A stretch of DNA of 64,000 bases from NCBI RefSeq assembly GCF_014204815.1, contig NZ_JACHMC010000001.1, forward strand, positions 62,001-126,000, read 5' to 3'. The position numbers and the translations under genes were made by a program. Shown one piece after another: positions 26,330 through 35,688 of the stretch (position 1 is the first letter of the stretch; the number at the start of each line of letters is the position of its first letter). Under the pieces are notes generated by a model. That model saw nothing but the letters and a program-made list of their open reading frames with translations, ran no database searches and had not been told where the DNA came from. This DNA comes from Micrococcus flavus. GTDB lineage: Bacteria; Actinomycetota; Actinomycetes; Actinomycetales; Micrococcaceae.

Positions 26330-27724
26330 ATGTCTGACTACACCCCCCGCCGTCCCGGCTCCCGCCCCGTCCCCGCCCGCCAGAAGGACCGCGCGGGCAA
26401 GCCCGCCCTCGGGCGCCCGCGCCGCGGCATGATCGACGAGTCCGAGGCCCGCCAGCTCGCGGAGGACCGTGAGCGGATGCGCCGCGCCGGCGTCGCCCAC
26501 CCGCTCTCCGCGCCCTCCCGCCGCGAGCCCAAGGAGGAGGCCCGGCCCCAGGTCATGCCCAAGGCGGAGGGCTGGGTCCAGAAGGCCGACGCCGAGGGCC
26601 GGCCCCTGCTGCAGTTCAAGCAGCCCCGCGTCTCCCAGCCGCCCACGCACCTGGCGGACCTCACCCTCGGCGAGCGGCAGGAGAGGGCGAAGGAGATCGG
26701 CCTGCCGGCGTTCCGCGCCAAGCAGCTCTCCGTCCACTACTTCGAGCACCACACCACGGACCCGGAGCAGATGACGGACCTGCCCAAGGACAGGCGCGCG
26801 GAGATCGCCGGGGCGTTCTTCCCGCCGCTGCTCACCGAGGTGCGCCGCCTCACCACGGACCGCGGGGACACCGTCAAGTTCCTGTGGCGCCTGTTCGACG
26901 GCGCCCTCGTGGAGTCCGTGCTCATGCGCTACCCGGGACGGGTGACCCTGTGCGTGTCCAGCCAGGCCGGCTGCGGCATGAACTGCCCGTTCTGCGCCAC
27001 CGGCCAGAACGGCCTGACCCGCAACATGTCCACGGCGGAGATCGTGGAGCAGGTGGTCCGCGCCAACCAGGCGATCGCCGCCGGCGAGCTCGGCGGCACC
27101 CGGAAGGACGGCGGGCACGACGCCGACCGGGTCACCAACGTGGTGTTCATGGGCATGGGCGAGCCGCTGGCCAACTACAAGCGCGTCATGGCCGCCGTGC
27201 ACCGCATGGTGGACCCGGCCCCGGAGGGCCTGGGCATGAGCGCCCGCAACATCACGCTCTCCACGGTGGGCCTGGTGCCGGCCATCCGCAAGCTCGCCCA
27301 GGAGGGCGTGCCCCTGACCTTCGCGCTGTCCCTGCACGCCCCGGACGACGAGCTCCGTGACGAGCTGATTCCCGTGAACTCCCGGTGGAAGGCGGACGAG
27401 GCCATCGACGCGGCCTACGACTACTTCGCGGCCACCGGCCGCCGCGTGTCCATCGAGTACGCGCTCATCAAGGACATGAACGACCACGCCTGGCGCGCGG
27501 ACTTGCTCGCCAAGAAGCTCAACGCCCGCGGCAAGGGCTGGGTGCACGTCAACCCCATCCCGCTGAACCCGACGCCCGGCTCCATCTGGACCTCCTCCGA
27601 GCCGGACGTCACCCGCGAGTTCGTGGACCGGCTCAACGCGGCCGGCATCCCCGCGACCCTCCGGGACACCCGCGGCAAGGAGATCGACGGGGCGTGCGGC
27701 CAGCTCGCCGCCGACGACGACTGA
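26330..27724 (+). CDS. rlmN: 23S rRNA (A2503-C2)/tRNA (A37-C2) methyltransferase
   Basis: Radical SAM methyltransferase RlmN, which methylates C2 of A2503 in 23S rRNA and A37 in some tRNAs. The 464-residue protein has the cluster motif C-G-M-N-C-P-F-C (about residue 213), G-M-G-E-P-L-A-N and the C-terminal catalytic cysteine in G-A-C-G-Q-L. About 85 residues of basic, variable sequence precede the conserved domain, longer than in proteobacterial RlmN. GACAAT lies 7 nt before the ATG. Confidence 0.93.
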   Translation: MSDYTPRRPGSRPVPARQKDRAGKPALGRPRRGMIDESEARQLAEDRERMRRAGVAHPLSAPSRREPKEEARPQVMPKAEGWVQKADAEGRPLLQFKQPRVSQPPTHLADLTLGERQERAKEIGLPAFRAKQLSVHYFEHHTTDPEQMTDLPKDRRAEIAGAFFPPLLTEVRRLTTDRGDTVKFLWRLFDGALVESVLMRYPGRVTLCVSSQAGCGMNCPFCATGQNGLTRNMSTAEIVEQVVRANQAIAAGELGGTRKDGGHDADRVTNVVFMGMGEPLANYKRVMAAVHRMVDPAPEGLGMSARNITLSTVGLVPAIRKLAQEGVPLTFALSLHAPDDELRDELIPVNSRWKADEAIDAAYDYFAATGRRVSIEYALIKDMNDHAWRADLLAKKLNARGKGWVHVNPIPLNPTPGSIWTSSEPDVTREFVDRLNAAGIPATLRDTRGKEIDGACGQLAADDD

Positions 27725-27769
27725 GCCCGCCGCCGGAGGGGGCCGGGGCGGTCCGTCTACAGTGGCGGC

Positions 27770-28612
27770 ATGGCCCAGGACCCGACCGTCCCGACCCGTC
27801 CGACCGCCCTGCCTGCCCTCGGCCTCGGCACGTACAAGCTGACCGGCGCCGAGGGGCAGGCAGCGATCGAGCACGCCCTCGCCCTCGGCTACCGTCACCT
27901 GGACACCGCCCAGGCGTACGGCAACGAGGCCGAGGTGGGGGCGGCCGTGCGGGCCTCCGGCCTGCCGCGGCACGAGGTCCACGTGACCACCAAGCTCACC
28001 GCGGATGCCTTCGGCGGCGTGGACCGGGTGCGCGCCGCCGTCGGGACCTCGCTCGAACGCCTGGGCCTGGACGCCGTGGACCTCGTGCTCCTGCACTGGC
28101 CCCACCCGTGGCGCACCCCCGAGGAGGGCACCTACCGGGATGCGGCGGCGGCGCTGGCGGCGCTCGCGGGGGAGAGCGGCCCGCTCCGGGGCTGGGGCGT
28201 CTCCAACTTCCTGCCCGAGCACCTGGACGCCCTGGCCGCTGACGGCCTCACCGCCGCGGTCAACCAGATCCAGGTGGACCCGCTCATCCAGCAGCGGGCC
28301 GTGCAGGAGGCCACCCGTCGGCACGGCGCCGCGGTGGTCGCCTACACGCCGCTCGGCCGCGGCGGGGACGTGTTCGCCCATCCGGCCGTGCGCTCCGTGG
28401 CCCAGGAGGCGGGCGTGAGCCCCGCGCAGGCCGTGCTCGCGTGGCACCGGGCCGGCGGGCGCGTGGCCATCCCGCGCTCGGGCTCACCGGCGCACCTGGC
28501 CGAGAACCTCGCCGCGCAGGGCGTGGCGCTCACCGCCGCGCAGCTCGCCGCCCTCGATGCCGCGGACACCGGCGCCCCCGCCCGGCAGGACCCCCTCACC
28601 TTCGGACTCTGA
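27770..28612 (+). CDS. aldo/keto reductase
   Basis: A 280-residue NADPH-dependent TIM-barrel reductase of the 2,5-diketo-D-gluconate reductase type (AKR5-like). The catalytic tetrad is visible: D and Y in D-T-A-Q-A-Y-G-N-E, K in T-T-K-L and H in L-L-H-W-P. The cofactor region I-P-R-S-G is also present. Physiological substrate unknown. TACAGT lies 6 nt before the ATG and a strong terminator follows. Confidence 0.88.
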   Translation: MAQDPTVPTRPTALPALGLGTYKLTGAEGQAAIEHALALGYRHLDTAQAYGNEAEVGAAVRASGLPRHEVHVTTKLTADAFGGVDRVRAAVGTSLERLGLDAVDLVLLHWPHPWRTPEEGTYRDAAAALAALAGESGPLRGWGVSNFLPEHLDALAADGLTAAVNQIQVDPLIQQRAVQEATRRHGAAVVAYTPLGRGGDVFAHPAVRSVAQEAGVSPAQAVLAWHRAGGRVAIPRSGSPAHLAENLAAQGVALTAAQLAALDAADTGAPARQDPLTFGL

Positions 28613-28627
28613 CCGGACGCCCCCGCA

Positions 28628-28674
28628 CACGACGACGGCGACGCCCCCTGCGAGGATGCGTCGCCGTCGTCGTG
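28628..28674. terminator. long hairpin terminator between convergent genes
   Basis: A 17-bp perfect stem (28628-28644 with 28658-28674) enclosing a 13-nt loop, placed between the aldo/keto reductase and the convergent FMN-binding protein gene. It can serve both. Confidence 0.85.
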
Positions 28675-28688
28675 GGTCGGGCGGGTGC

Positions 28689-29171
28689 TCAGAACTCCAC
28701 GGTGTCGTGGTCGCCCGGGCGGGCCTCGCCGCCGCTGAGCTTGGCCTTGACGATCTCCACCACGGTGGAGGCGGCGCCGGAGTCCCAGTACTCGGCGGAG
28801 TCGGCCTGCACGCGCACGAGCACGATCTCCGGGTCCTCGGGCTGCGCACCCTCCCCGAAGAACGCCTCGGTGGAGGAGTTCCAGTACTCGCGCTTGCGCT
28901 CGTCGTCGCGGACGATCGCGCCGTGGCCGGCCACGGAGGCCCAGAAGCCGTCGTCCTGCACGGCCACGTTCACGGGGCGGCCCTCGGAGTCCTGGGCGGC
29001 GTCGCCGGAGGCGCGGGTGATGAACCACAGCACGCCCGGCTCGGTCTCCACCTCCTGCACCGCCATCGGGCGGGACTCCAGGGTGCCGTCCGGATGCGCG
29101 GTGGTCAGCATGGCGATGCCGGCCTTCTCGACCTTCTCGAGCAGTTCGATGCGGGGATCCTTGTCAGCCAT
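28689..29171 (-). CDS. pyridoxamine 5'-phosphate oxidase family (general stress protein 26-like)
   Basis: A 160-residue FMN-binding split-barrel protein. The order I-A-M-L-T-T, S-R-P-M-A-V, L-W-F-I-T, V-A-V-Q-D-D-G-F-W-A-S-V-A-G is that of GSP26-type proteins. These bind flavin and are often induced by stress; the reaction is unknown. It is not a true PdxH, lacking the C-terminal dimer segment. AAGGAGG lies upstream of the ATG. Confidence 0.83.
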   Translation of the reverse strand: MADKDPRIELLEKVEKAGIAMLTTAHPDGTLESRPMAVQEVETEPGVLWFITRASGDAAQDSEGRPVNVAVQDDGFWASVAGHGAIVRDDERKREYWNSSTEAFFGEGAQPEDPEIVLVRVQADSAEYWDSGAASTVVEIVKAKLSGGEARPGDHDTVEF

Positions 29172-29281
29172 CTCGGCCTCCTTCGTCGGGGGACGTCGTC
29201 GCGCCCGCGGCCTCCCGCGGGCGTCGTGCCACCGACGCTAGGGCCAGGGGGCGATCCCGCGCGAGGGCTGGCGGGCGGGTC

Positions 29282-29743
29282 TCAGCCCTGGGCGGAGCGG
29301 CGCTGCACGCGTCGGGCCAGCCACTCCACGCCCAGGGCGTAGCCATCCACGCCCGCGCCGGCGATCACCGCGTCCGCCACGGCGGACACGTACGAGTGGT
29401 GCCGGAACTCCTCCCGGCGGTGGATGTTGCTGATGTGGACCTCCACGATCGGCACGTCCACCGCGGCGAGCGCGTCCCGGATGGCCACGGAGGTGTGGCT
29501 GTAGGCCGCCGGGTTGATCAGGATCCCGGAGTGCGCCGTGCGGGCCTCCTGGATCCAGTCGATCAGCTCGCCCTCGTGGTTGGACTGGCGGACGTCCACG
29601 GTGAGGCCGTGCTCGGCGGCGCGCTCCTGCGTGAGCGCGCGGACGTCGTCGAGGGTCTGCGTGCCGTACGTCTCCGGCTCGCGCGTGCCCAGGAGGTTGA
29701 GGTTGGGGCCGTTGAGGACGAGGAGGGGCAGGGGGGTGCTCAT
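29282..29743 (-). CDS. aroQ: 3-dehydroquinate dehydratase, type II
   Basis: A 153-residue type II dehydroquinase of the shikimate pathway, removing water from 3-dehydroquinate. Signature residues are present: N-G-P-N-L-N-L-L-G near the start, catalytic Y26 in [14 protein letters not shown] and the catalytic histidine in E-V-H-I-S-N. The frame extends upstream, but the ATG at 29743 begins the conserved protein and follows TAGGGT by 7 nt. Confidence 0.94.
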   Translation of the reverse strand: MSTPLPLLVLNGPNLNLLGTREPETYGTQTLDDVRALTQERAAEHGLTVDVRQSNHEGELIDWIQEARTAHSGILINPAAYSHTSVAIRDALAAVDVPIVEVHISNIHRREEFRHHSYVSAVADAVIAGAGVDGYALGVEWLARRVQRRSAQG

Positions 29744-29882
29744 GCGCGCCACCCTACGCACGCCCCGGGGCCGCCGGGGAGGGGTCACGGAATAGGTGCC
29801 CGGCCGGCGTCGTTGGCCCGGGGGAACGACGCCGGCCCGCCCCCTCGGGACACGGCGCCCCGATCCCGAAGGAGTCGTCCCC

Positions 29883-30299
29883 ATGGCCACCACCGATCTC
29901 ACGCTCGAGCAGTTCGGCACCACCGTCGCCGAGAACGACACCGTCCTCGTGGACTTCTGGGCCGGCTGGTGCGGCCCCTGCAAGCAGTTCGCCCCCGTGT
30001 TCGAGGCCGCCTCGGACAAGCACGAGGATGTCGTCTTCGCGAAGGTGGACACCGAGGACCAGCAGCAGCTGGCCGCGATGGCCGGCATCACCTCGATCCC
30101 CACGCTGATGGCGTTCCGTGGTGGCGTCCTGGTGTTCTCCCAGGCCGGTGCGCTGCCGGGCCAGGCGCTCGATCAGCTCCTGGAGCAGGTCAAGGGCCTG
30201 GACATCGCCGAGGTCCGCCGCATGGCCGAGGAGCAGGCCGCCGGCCAGGAGCAGGCCGGCGAGGCGCCCGCGCAGGCCGACGCCGCCGACGGCCGCTGA
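29883..30299 (+). CDS. trxA: thioredoxin
   Basis: A 138-residue thioredoxin: D-F-W-A-G-W-C30-G-P-C33-K is the redox site and the cis-proline lies in S-I-P-T-L. The standard domain ends near residue 105; an additional ~30-residue Glu/Gln/Ala-rich tail follows, probably disordered. GAAGGAG precedes the ATG. A strong terminator ends the transcript. Confidence 0.93.
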   Translation: MATTDLTLEQFGTTVAENDTVLVDFWAGWCGPCKQFAPVFEAASDKHEDVVFAKVDTEDQQQLAAMAGITSIPTLMAFRGGVLVFSQAGALPGQALDQLLEQVKGLDIAEVRRMAEEQAAGQEQAGEAPAQADAADGR

Positions 30300-30326
30300 G
30301 CCGCACCCTCACCCGAGACCCCGACC

Positions 30327-30354
30327 GGGGCCGCCGCGATCCTGCGGCGGCCCC
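30327..30354. terminator. hairpin terminator after thioredoxin
   Basis: GGGGCCGCCGC (30327-30337) pairs perfectly with 30344-30354 across a 6-nt loop. It lies between the convergent trxA and idi genes. Confidence 0.85.
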
Positions 30355-30377
30355 CGTCGTCGTCCGTCCGGGACCTT

Positions 30378-30935
30378 TCAGGCTGCGCCGAACGCCCCCT
30401 GCTCCCACTGCTGCACGAGCCACGGGCTGAACGCGCGGGGCACGGCCGCCAGCGCGGCGGTCAGCGCGTCGGGCGCCACCCAGCACCACTCGGCCACCTC
30501 GTCCGCCACCGGGTCCGGGTCCGCGTCCGCCACGGCACGGAACACCGGGCACACCTCGTTCTCCTCGACGCCGCCGGCGTCCGCGGCGCGGTAGCGGAAG
30601 TCCGGCAGGAGCGGGGTCACGTCCCGCACCCCGACCCCCAGCTCCTGCGGGGAGCGGCGCACGACGGCGTCCGCCGGGTCCTCGCCCGCGCCGGGGTGGC
30701 CGCAGAACCCGTTGGTCCACACGCCGGCGAACGCCTTCTTGCCCAGGGCCCGCCGGGTGAGCAGGAACCGGCCGTCCGGGGTGTACACATGACAGGAGAA
30801 CGCGAGGTGCAGGGGCGTGCCGCCCTCGGCGGTGGTCCGGTGCACCGTGGCCTTCGGCGCGGTGCCGATGGGCTCTCCCTCCGGTCCCAGCAGGACCACG
30901 AGCTCGGCGGGTGCGGCGGGGGTGGGTCGGTCCAC
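30378..30935 (-). CDS. idi: isopentenyl-diphosphate delta-isomerase, type 1
   Basis: Nudix-fold IPP isomerase converting isopentenyl to dimethylallyl diphosphate, the entry to isoprenoid and carotenoid synthesis. The 185-residue protein has the active cysteine in T-N-G-F-C-G-H-P, metal-site histidines and the E-N-E-V segment with catalytic glutamates. The GTG start follows GGAGG by 5 nt. It is divergent from the MarR-led carotenoid operon and shares its promoter region, consistent with joint regulation. Confidence 0.93.
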   Translation of the reverse strand: MDRPTPAAPAELVVLLGPEGEPIGTAPKATVHRTTAEGGTPLHLAFSCHVYTPDGRFLLTRRALGKKAFAGVWTNGFCGHPGAGEDPADAVVRRSPQELGVGVRDVTPLLPDFRYRAADAGGVEENEVCPVFRAVADADPDPVADEVAEWCWVAPDALTAALAAVPRAFSPWLVQQWEQGAFGAA

Positions 30936-30990
30936 GGGGGCCTCCGGATCTGCGTCTCCGGGCGCGGACGTCCGCGGCGGATGGCGATGT

Positions 30991-31019
30991 GCTGTTCGAC
31001 CGCCATACTATTTGACAGC
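30991..31019. promoter_or_regulatory. shared idi/crt promoter-operator region
   Basis: An AT-richer patch between divergent idi and marR. TACTAT (31006-31011) is a good -10 box for the rightward operon; GCTGT (30991-30995) and ACAGC (31015-31019) form an inverted repeat around it. The MarR protein encoded next door is the obvious candidate to bind here. Boundaries are approximate. Confidence 0.5.
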
Positions 31020-31051
31020 CGAGAGACACAGCACGGGCGGAGGAGAGGCGC

Positions 31052-31540
31052 ATGGCGGAGATGCCGTCGACGGTCACCGGGGTGACCGACCACGCGCGCG
31101 CGCTGCGCCGGATCGTCCGTCTCCACGGCGAGGTACGGTCGCAGATGCGCCGCCTCATGGGCCTGAAGGACACGGACTACGCCGCGCTCGCGCTGCTGAT
31201 GCGCCGGCCCATGGGGCCCACCGAGCTGGCCCGCGCCCTGCATCTGAGCACCGCCTCGGCCACCGCGGTGGTGGACCGCCTGGTGGCCACCGGACACGCC
31301 GTGCGCGAGCCGCACCCGCAGGACCGCCGCCGCACCGTGGTGCGCGCCGTCGAGTCCTCGCGCGAGTGGGCCATGGCGGAGGTCCAGCACATGGTGGGCC
31401 TCGTGGGGGAGGTCCTCGCGGACGCCTCCGAGGAGGAGTCCGCCGCGGTCCTGAGGTTCCTCGAACGCACCGCCGCCCACATGGAGGCCTGGCGGGACGA
31501 CCTCGCCGTCCGCGCCGACCGGCGGGAGGACGCCGCATGA
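31052..31540 (+). CDS. crtR: MarR family regulator of the carotenoid operon (CrtR-like)
   Basis: A 162-residue winged-helix MarR-family protein. Recognition helix and wing are seen as P-T-E-L-A-R-A-L-H-L-S-T-A-S-A-T-A-V-V-D and H-P-Q-D-R-R-R-T-V. It opens the carotenoid operon and overlaps crtE by 4 nt. In Corynebacterium glutamicum a MarR-type CrtR divergent from crtE represses carotenoid genes and responds to GGPP; the same role is inferred here from position only. GGAGGAGAGG precedes the ATG. Confidence 0.8.
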   Translation: MAEMPSTVTGVTDHARALRRIVRLHGEVRSQMRRLMGLKDTDYAALALLMRRPMGPTELARALHLSTASATAVVDRLVATGHAVREPHPQDRRRTVVRAVESSREWAMAEVQHMVGLVGEVLADASEEESAAVLRFLERTAAHMEAWRDDLAVRADRREDAA

Positions 31541-32628
31541 GCCCCCGCCACGACGCCGTCGCCGCCGTGCGCGCCGAGCTCGCCGACGTCTTCGCCCGCC
31601 GCCCGCTGGGCGAGGACGCCCCCGCCTCCTTCCACCTGATGTGGGACCGGCTGCGCGAGCAGACCGACGGCGGCAAGCTGGTCCGCCCGCGCCTCGTGGA
31701 CCTCGGCTATCGCACCGCCGCCGCCGACCCCGGCTCTCCCCGCCCGCGGTCCGTGGCCCGCCTCGGCGCCGCCTTCGAGCTGCTGCACGCCGCGCTGATC
31801 GTCCACGACGACGTGATCGACCGGGACATGGTCCGCCGCGGCCGACCCACCGTCGCGGAGCTCTACCGCCGGGAGGCGGCGCAGGCGGGGGCGCCGGCGG
31901 GGGAGGACGCCCACCTGGGCCGCTCCGCCGGGGTGATCGCCGGGGACGTCCTGCTGACCGAGGCGTTCCGTCTGGCCGTCACGTGCGCCGAGGACCCGGC
32001 CCGCGGCGCGGCGGCGGCGTCCGCGGTGTTCCGGGCCGCGACGGCCGCCGCCGCCGGTGAGCTGGAGGACGTGCTCTTCACGCTGCACCGCCACGCCGGG
32101 GAGCACCCGCCCACCGAGCGCATCCTCACCATGGAGCGGCTCAAGACCGCCGGCTACACGTTCGAGGAGCCGCTGCGCGCGGGGGCCCTGCTGGCCGGCG
32201 CCGCGCCCGCGCACGCGGACGCCCTCGCGGAGGCCGGCGCGCTGCTGGGCATCGCCTACCAGGTGATCGACGACGTCCTCGGCACCACGGGCGACCCCGA
32301 GCGCACGGGCAAGGCCGACGACGCCGACCTGCGCGAGGGCAAGGCCACGCTCATCACCGCCCACGGCCGGCGTGATCCCCGCGTGCGGGCGGCCCTCGAG
32401 CGCGTGACGCGCGCCGAGCGCGACGGCGCGGACCTGGCGGAGCTGGCCGAGGCGGTGCACGAGGCCCGCGAGGCGCTCGTGGCGGCCGGCTCGGTGGCCC
32501 ATGCCACCGACGTCGCCGCGGACCTCGTGGACCGCGCCCGCGCCCTGCTGGACGGGCTCCCGCTGGGGCCCACCGAGCGCGCCGAGTTCGTGGCCACGTG
32601 CCACCACATCCTGCATCGGGAGGCCTGA
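31537..32628 (+). CDS. crtE: geranylgeranyl diphosphate synthase
   Basis: Polyprenyl synthase condensing IPP with allylic diphosphates to GGPP. The 363-residue protein has the first aspartate-rich motif D91-D-V-I-D95 followed by R-R-G-R, and the second D245-D-V-L-G. K/R residues for IPP binding are in G-G-K-L-V-R-P-R. The start overlaps the MarR stop (ATGA). First enzyme of the C50 carotenoid route in this operon. Confidence 0.92.
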   Translation: MSPRHDAVAAVRAELADVFARRPLGEDAPASFHLMWDRLREQTDGGKLVRPRLVDLGYRTAAADPGSPRPRSVARLGAAFELLHAALIVHDDVIDRDMVRRGRPTVAELYRREAAQAGAPAGEDAHLGRSAGVIAGDVLLTEAFRLAVTCAEDPARGAAAASAVFRAATAAAAGELEDVLFTLHRHAGEHPPTERILTMERLKTAGYTFEEPLRAGALLAGAAPAHADALAEAGALLGIAYQVIDDVLGTTGDPERTGKADDADLREGKATLITAHGRRDPRVRAALERVTRAERDGADLAELAEAVHEAREALVAAGSVAHATDVAADLVDRARALLDGLPLGPTERAEFVATCHHILHREA

Positions 32629-32630
32629 GC

Positions 32631-33611
32631 ATGATCCGCACGCCCCGCCCGGCCGCCGTCGGGCACGGACGCGACGCGGCCCGGGACACGGACCTGGGGC
32701 TGTACACCGCCGCCGCCCTGGACGCGGCGTCCCGCGTGATCGGGCGCTACTCCACGTCCTTCTCCTGGGCCTGCCGGACGCTGCCGTCGGCCCAGCGCCG
32801 GGACATCGCGGCGATCTACGCGATGGTCCGGGTGGCGGACGAGATCGTGGACGGCACCGCGGGCGAGGCCGGCGTCCCCGCGGACCGCGTGGCCGCCGCG
32901 CTGGACGCGTACGAGGCCGCCTGCGAGGAGGCCATGGCCACCGGGTTCGCCACGGACCTCGTGCTGCACGCGTTCGCGGACGTGGCCCGCCGGCACGGGA
33001 TCACCCCCGCGCTCACCCGGCCCTTCTTCGCCTCCATGCGCGCGGACCTCACGGTGGCCGAGCACGGCGCCCGCTCCCTCGAGGAGTACATCCACGGCTC
33101 GGCCGAGGTGGTGGGGCTGATGTGCCTGCAGGTGTTCCTCTCCCTGCCGGGCACCCGGGCCCGGACGGAGGCGGAGCGGGAGCGCCTGCGCGCGTGCGCG
33201 TCCCGGCTCGGGGCGGCCTTCCAGAAGGTCAACTTCCTGCGCGACCTCGCCGCGGACCACGACGCCCTGGGCCGCACCTACTTCGAGGGCGCCACCCCGG
33301 AGGCGCTCACCGAGGAGCGCAAGACCGCCCTGCTGGCGGACCTGGACGCAGACCTCGACGCCGCCCTGCCGGGCATCCTCGCGCTCGACCCGCGCGTGGG
33401 ACGCGCCGTCCTGCTGGCCCACGGCCTGTTCGCCGAGCTGGCCCGCCGGATCGAGGCCACCCCTGCCGCCGAGCTCGCCCGCCGTCGTGTGCGCGTGCCC
33501 GACCCCGTCAAGGCCGCGATCGCCGCCCGCGTGCTGACCGCCTCCCCCGTGGGGGTGGGCCGTCGCGGCCGACCCCTGCCGTCCGAGACCCTTAGGAGCA
33601 CCCCCGCATGA
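32631..33611 (+). CDS. crtB: phytoene synthase
   Basis: Joins two GGPP molecules to phytoene. The 326-residue protein shows the squalene/phytoene synthase motifs: Y-S-T-S-F-S-W-A, first Asp-rich V-A-D-E-I-V-D, Y-I-H-G-S-A-E-V-V-G and second F-L-R-D-L-A-A-D-H-D followed by G-R-T-Y-F. The ATG at 32631, two bases after the crtE stop and behind GGGAGG, is preferred to the upstream in-frame start. The 3' end overlaps crtI by 4 nt. Confidence 0.93.
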   Translation: MIRTPRPAAVGHGRDAARDTDLGLYTAAALDAASRVIGRYSTSFSWACRTLPSAQRRDIAAIYAMVRVADEIVDGTAGEAGVPADRVAAALDAYEAACEEAMATGFATDLVLHAFADVARRHGITPALTRPFFASMRADLTVAEHGARSLEEYIHGSAEVVGLMCLQVFLSLPGTRARTEAERERLRACASRLGAAFQKVNFLRDLAADHDALGRTYFEGATPEALTEERKTALLADLDADLDAALPGILALDPRVGRAVLLAHGLFAELARRIEATPAAELARRRVRVPDPVKAAIAARVLTASPVGVGRRGRPLPSETLRSTPA

Positions 33612-35353
33612 GCACCTCCCCACGCCCCGACGCGCCCGCCCCCCGCCCTGACGAGGCCGCAGCGGACGCCGGCGGGCGCCGCGTCGTCGTGATCGGCGGC
33701 GGCTTCGCCGGCCTGGCCACCGCCGGCCTGCTGGCCCGCGACGGCCACCGCGTCACCCTCCTGGAGAAGAACGCGGAGCTCGGCGGCCGCTCCGGACGCT
33801 GGTCCGCGGAGGGCTTCACGTTCGACACCGGCCCGTCCTGGTATCTCATGCCCGAGGTGATCGACCGCTGGTTCCGACTCATGGGCTCCTCCGCCGCCGA
33901 GGCGCTGGACCTGCGCCGCCTCGAGCCGGGCTACCGCGTGTACTTCGAGGGCCATCTGGACGAGGAGCCGGTGGACGTGGTCTCGGACCGGGAGTCCGCC
34001 GCGGCCCTGGCCGAGCGGCTCGAGCCCGGCGCGGGCGCCCGCCTGCGCGCCTACCTGGACTCGGCGCAGGAGGTGTACGCCCTGGCCAAGCGGCGGTTCC
34101 TCTACACCGACTTCCGCGACCTCACCGAGCTGATCCGGCCGGACGTGCTGCGCGCCCTGCCGGCCCTGGTGCCCGGGCTGCTGGGGAACCTGCGGGACCA
34201 CGTGGCCGCCCGCTTCGAGGACGAGCGCCTGCGCCAGGTGCTCGGCTACCCGGCCGTGTTCCTCGGGACCTCCCCGGGCCGCGCCCCCTCGATGTACCAC
34301 CTCATGTCCCACCTGGACCTCGAGGACGGCGTCCAGTACCCGATGGGCGGGTTCGCCGCGCTCGTGGACGCCATGGCGGAGCTCGCCCGGGACGCCGGCG
34401 TGGAGATCGTCACGGAGGCCGAGGTGGGCGCGGTCGAGGTGCAGGAGACCCCCGCCCCGCGCGGCCGCGCGGCCCGCGCCCTTGAGCGCCTGCCCCGCCC
34501 GTGGGAACCCCGCACCCCGCGCGGCGCCCGCCGCCGGGCCGGCGCGGTGCGCGCCGTCGCGTGGACGGACGGCACCGGGGCGCGCCGGCGGACCGAGGCG
34601 GACGTCGTCGTCGCCGCCACGGACCTGCACCACGTGCAGACCGCCCTGCTGCCGCACCACCAGCGCGTCACCGAGGCCGCGTGGGAGTCCCGCGACCCGG
34701 GTCCCTCCGCCGTGCTGGTGTGCGTGGGCGTGCGCGGGCGGCTGCCGCAGCTGCTGCACCATACGCTGCTGTTCACGCGGGACTGGGAGGACAACTTCCG
34801 CCGGATCGAGGAGGGGGAGGACCTCACCGATCAGACCTCGATCTACGTCTCCATGACCTCCGCCACCGACCCGTCCACCGCGCCCGAGGGGGACGAGGCC
34901 CTGTTCCTGCTGGTGCCCGCCCCCGCGGAGACGGGCTGGGGCCGCGGCGGCGTCCGCACCCCCGACGTGGATGAGCCCGGCGACCCGCGGGTGGAGGCCG
35001 TGGCGGACCGCGCCCTGGCCCAGCTGGCCCGCTGGGCGGACATCCCGGACCTCGCCGAGCGGATCGTGGTGCGCCGCACGTGGGGCCCGGCGGACTTCGC
35101 CGCGGACGTGCACGCGTGGCGCGGCTCCCTGCTGGGACCGGGACACACCCTGCGGCAGTCGGCCCTGTTCCGCCCGCCCGTGCGCGACGCGCGGGTGGAC
35201 GGGCTCGTCTACGCCGGGTCCTCGGTGCGTCCGGGCATCGGGGTGCCGATGTGCCTGATCTCCGCGGAGATCGCCCGCGAGCAGGTCTCCGGGGTGCCCG
35301 CCGGCTCCGAGGCGGCGCTGCACGCGGGCCCACGACCCGGCGCCGCGGCCTGA
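33608..35353 (+). CDS. crtI: phytoene desaturase
   Basis: A 581-residue FAD-dependent bacterial-type desaturase taking phytoene to lycopene. The N-terminal dinucleotide fold is V-V-V-I-G-G-G-F-A-G-L-A-T-A with the ribose-binding E in L-L-E-K-N, followed by G-G-R-S-G-R. The C-terminal CrtI signature is present in G-L-V-Y-A-G-S-S-V-R-P-G-I-G-V-P-M. An insertion of about 35 Arg/Pro-rich residues near 285-320 makes it longer than usual. The stop overlaps the next start by one base. Confidence 0.93.
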   Translation: MSTSPRPDAPAPRPDEAAADAGGRRVVVIGGGFAGLATAGLLARDGHRVTLLEKNAELGGRSGRWSAEGFTFDTGPSWYLMPEVIDRWFRLMGSSAAEALDLRRLEPGYRVYFEGHLDEEPVDVVSDRESAAALAERLEPGAGARLRAYLDSAQEVYALAKRRFLYTDFRDLTELIRPDVLRALPALVPGLLGNLRDHVAARFEDERLRQVLGYPAVFLGTSPGRAPSMYHLMSHLDLEDGVQYPMGGFAALVDAMAELARDAGVEIVTEAEVGAVEVQETPAPRGRAARALERLPRPWEPRTPRGARRRAGAVRAVAWTDGTGARRRTEADVVVAATDLHHVQTALLPHHQRVTEAAWESRDPGPSAVLVCVGVRGRLPQLLHHTLLFTRDWEDNFRRIEEGEDLTDQTSIYVSMTSATDPSTAPEGDEALFLLVPAPAETGWGRGGVRTPDVDEPGDPRVEAVADRALAQLARWADIPDLAERIVVRRTWGPADFAADVHAWRGSLLGPGHTLRQSALFRPPVRDARVDGLVYAGSSVRPGIGVPMCLISAEIAREQVSGVPAGSEAALHAGPRPGAAA

Positions 35354-35688
35354 TGTACCTGGCCGCACTGCTCCTGGTCAGCGGCTGCTTCCTCCTCATC
35401 GACGCCCGCTGGCGGCTCGTGCTGTTCTCCGGGACCCCGCGCCGGGCCGCCGCGGTGCTCGTGGCGGGCGTGGCATTCTTCCTGGCGTGGGACCTGGTGG
35501 GGATCGCCGCGGACGTCTTCTGGCACGGCGCCAACGAGGTGTCCGTGGGCCTGTTCCTGGCGCCGGAGCTGCCCGTGGAGGAGGTCGTGTTCCTGTGGGC
35601 GCTCTGCCACCAGACGCTCGTCTACGTGGAGGGCGCCCCCCGGCTGCTGGCCTGGGCGCGGAACGCACGGGACGGAGTAGGGTCATGA
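35353..35688 (+). CDS. lycopene cyclase subunit, pair 1, first subunit
   Basis: A 111-residue three-helix membrane protein of the small heterodimeric lycopene cyclase family (CrtYc/Ye/Yg type). Diagnostic features are D-A-R-W-R-L near residue 18, W-D and L-P-V-E-E in the last helix. It is about one third identical by eye to the gene at 36919. In C. glutamicum the crtYe-crtYf pair lies at this place, between crtI and the prenyltransferase. It works with the overlapping next gene. Whether it makes epsilon, beta or gamma rings cannot be read from sequence. Confidence 0.85.
   Translation: MYLAALLLVSGCFLLIDARWRLVLFSGTPRRAAAVLVAGVAFFLAWDLVGIAADVFWHGANEVSVGLFLAPELPVEEVVFLWALCHQTLVYVEGAPRLLAWARNARDGVGS

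Noticed and set aside
26207-28447. A 746-codon minus-strand frame opposite rlmN and the aldo/keto reductase.
   Set aside because: Antisense shadow of two confidently identified genes; composition is typical of frame-shadow translations.
31012-31017. TTGACA in the idi/crt gap as -35 of the carotenoid operon.
   Set aside because: No -10 box lies 16-18 bp downstream; TACTAT just upstream of it is the better -10. The hexamer may be part of the operator instead.
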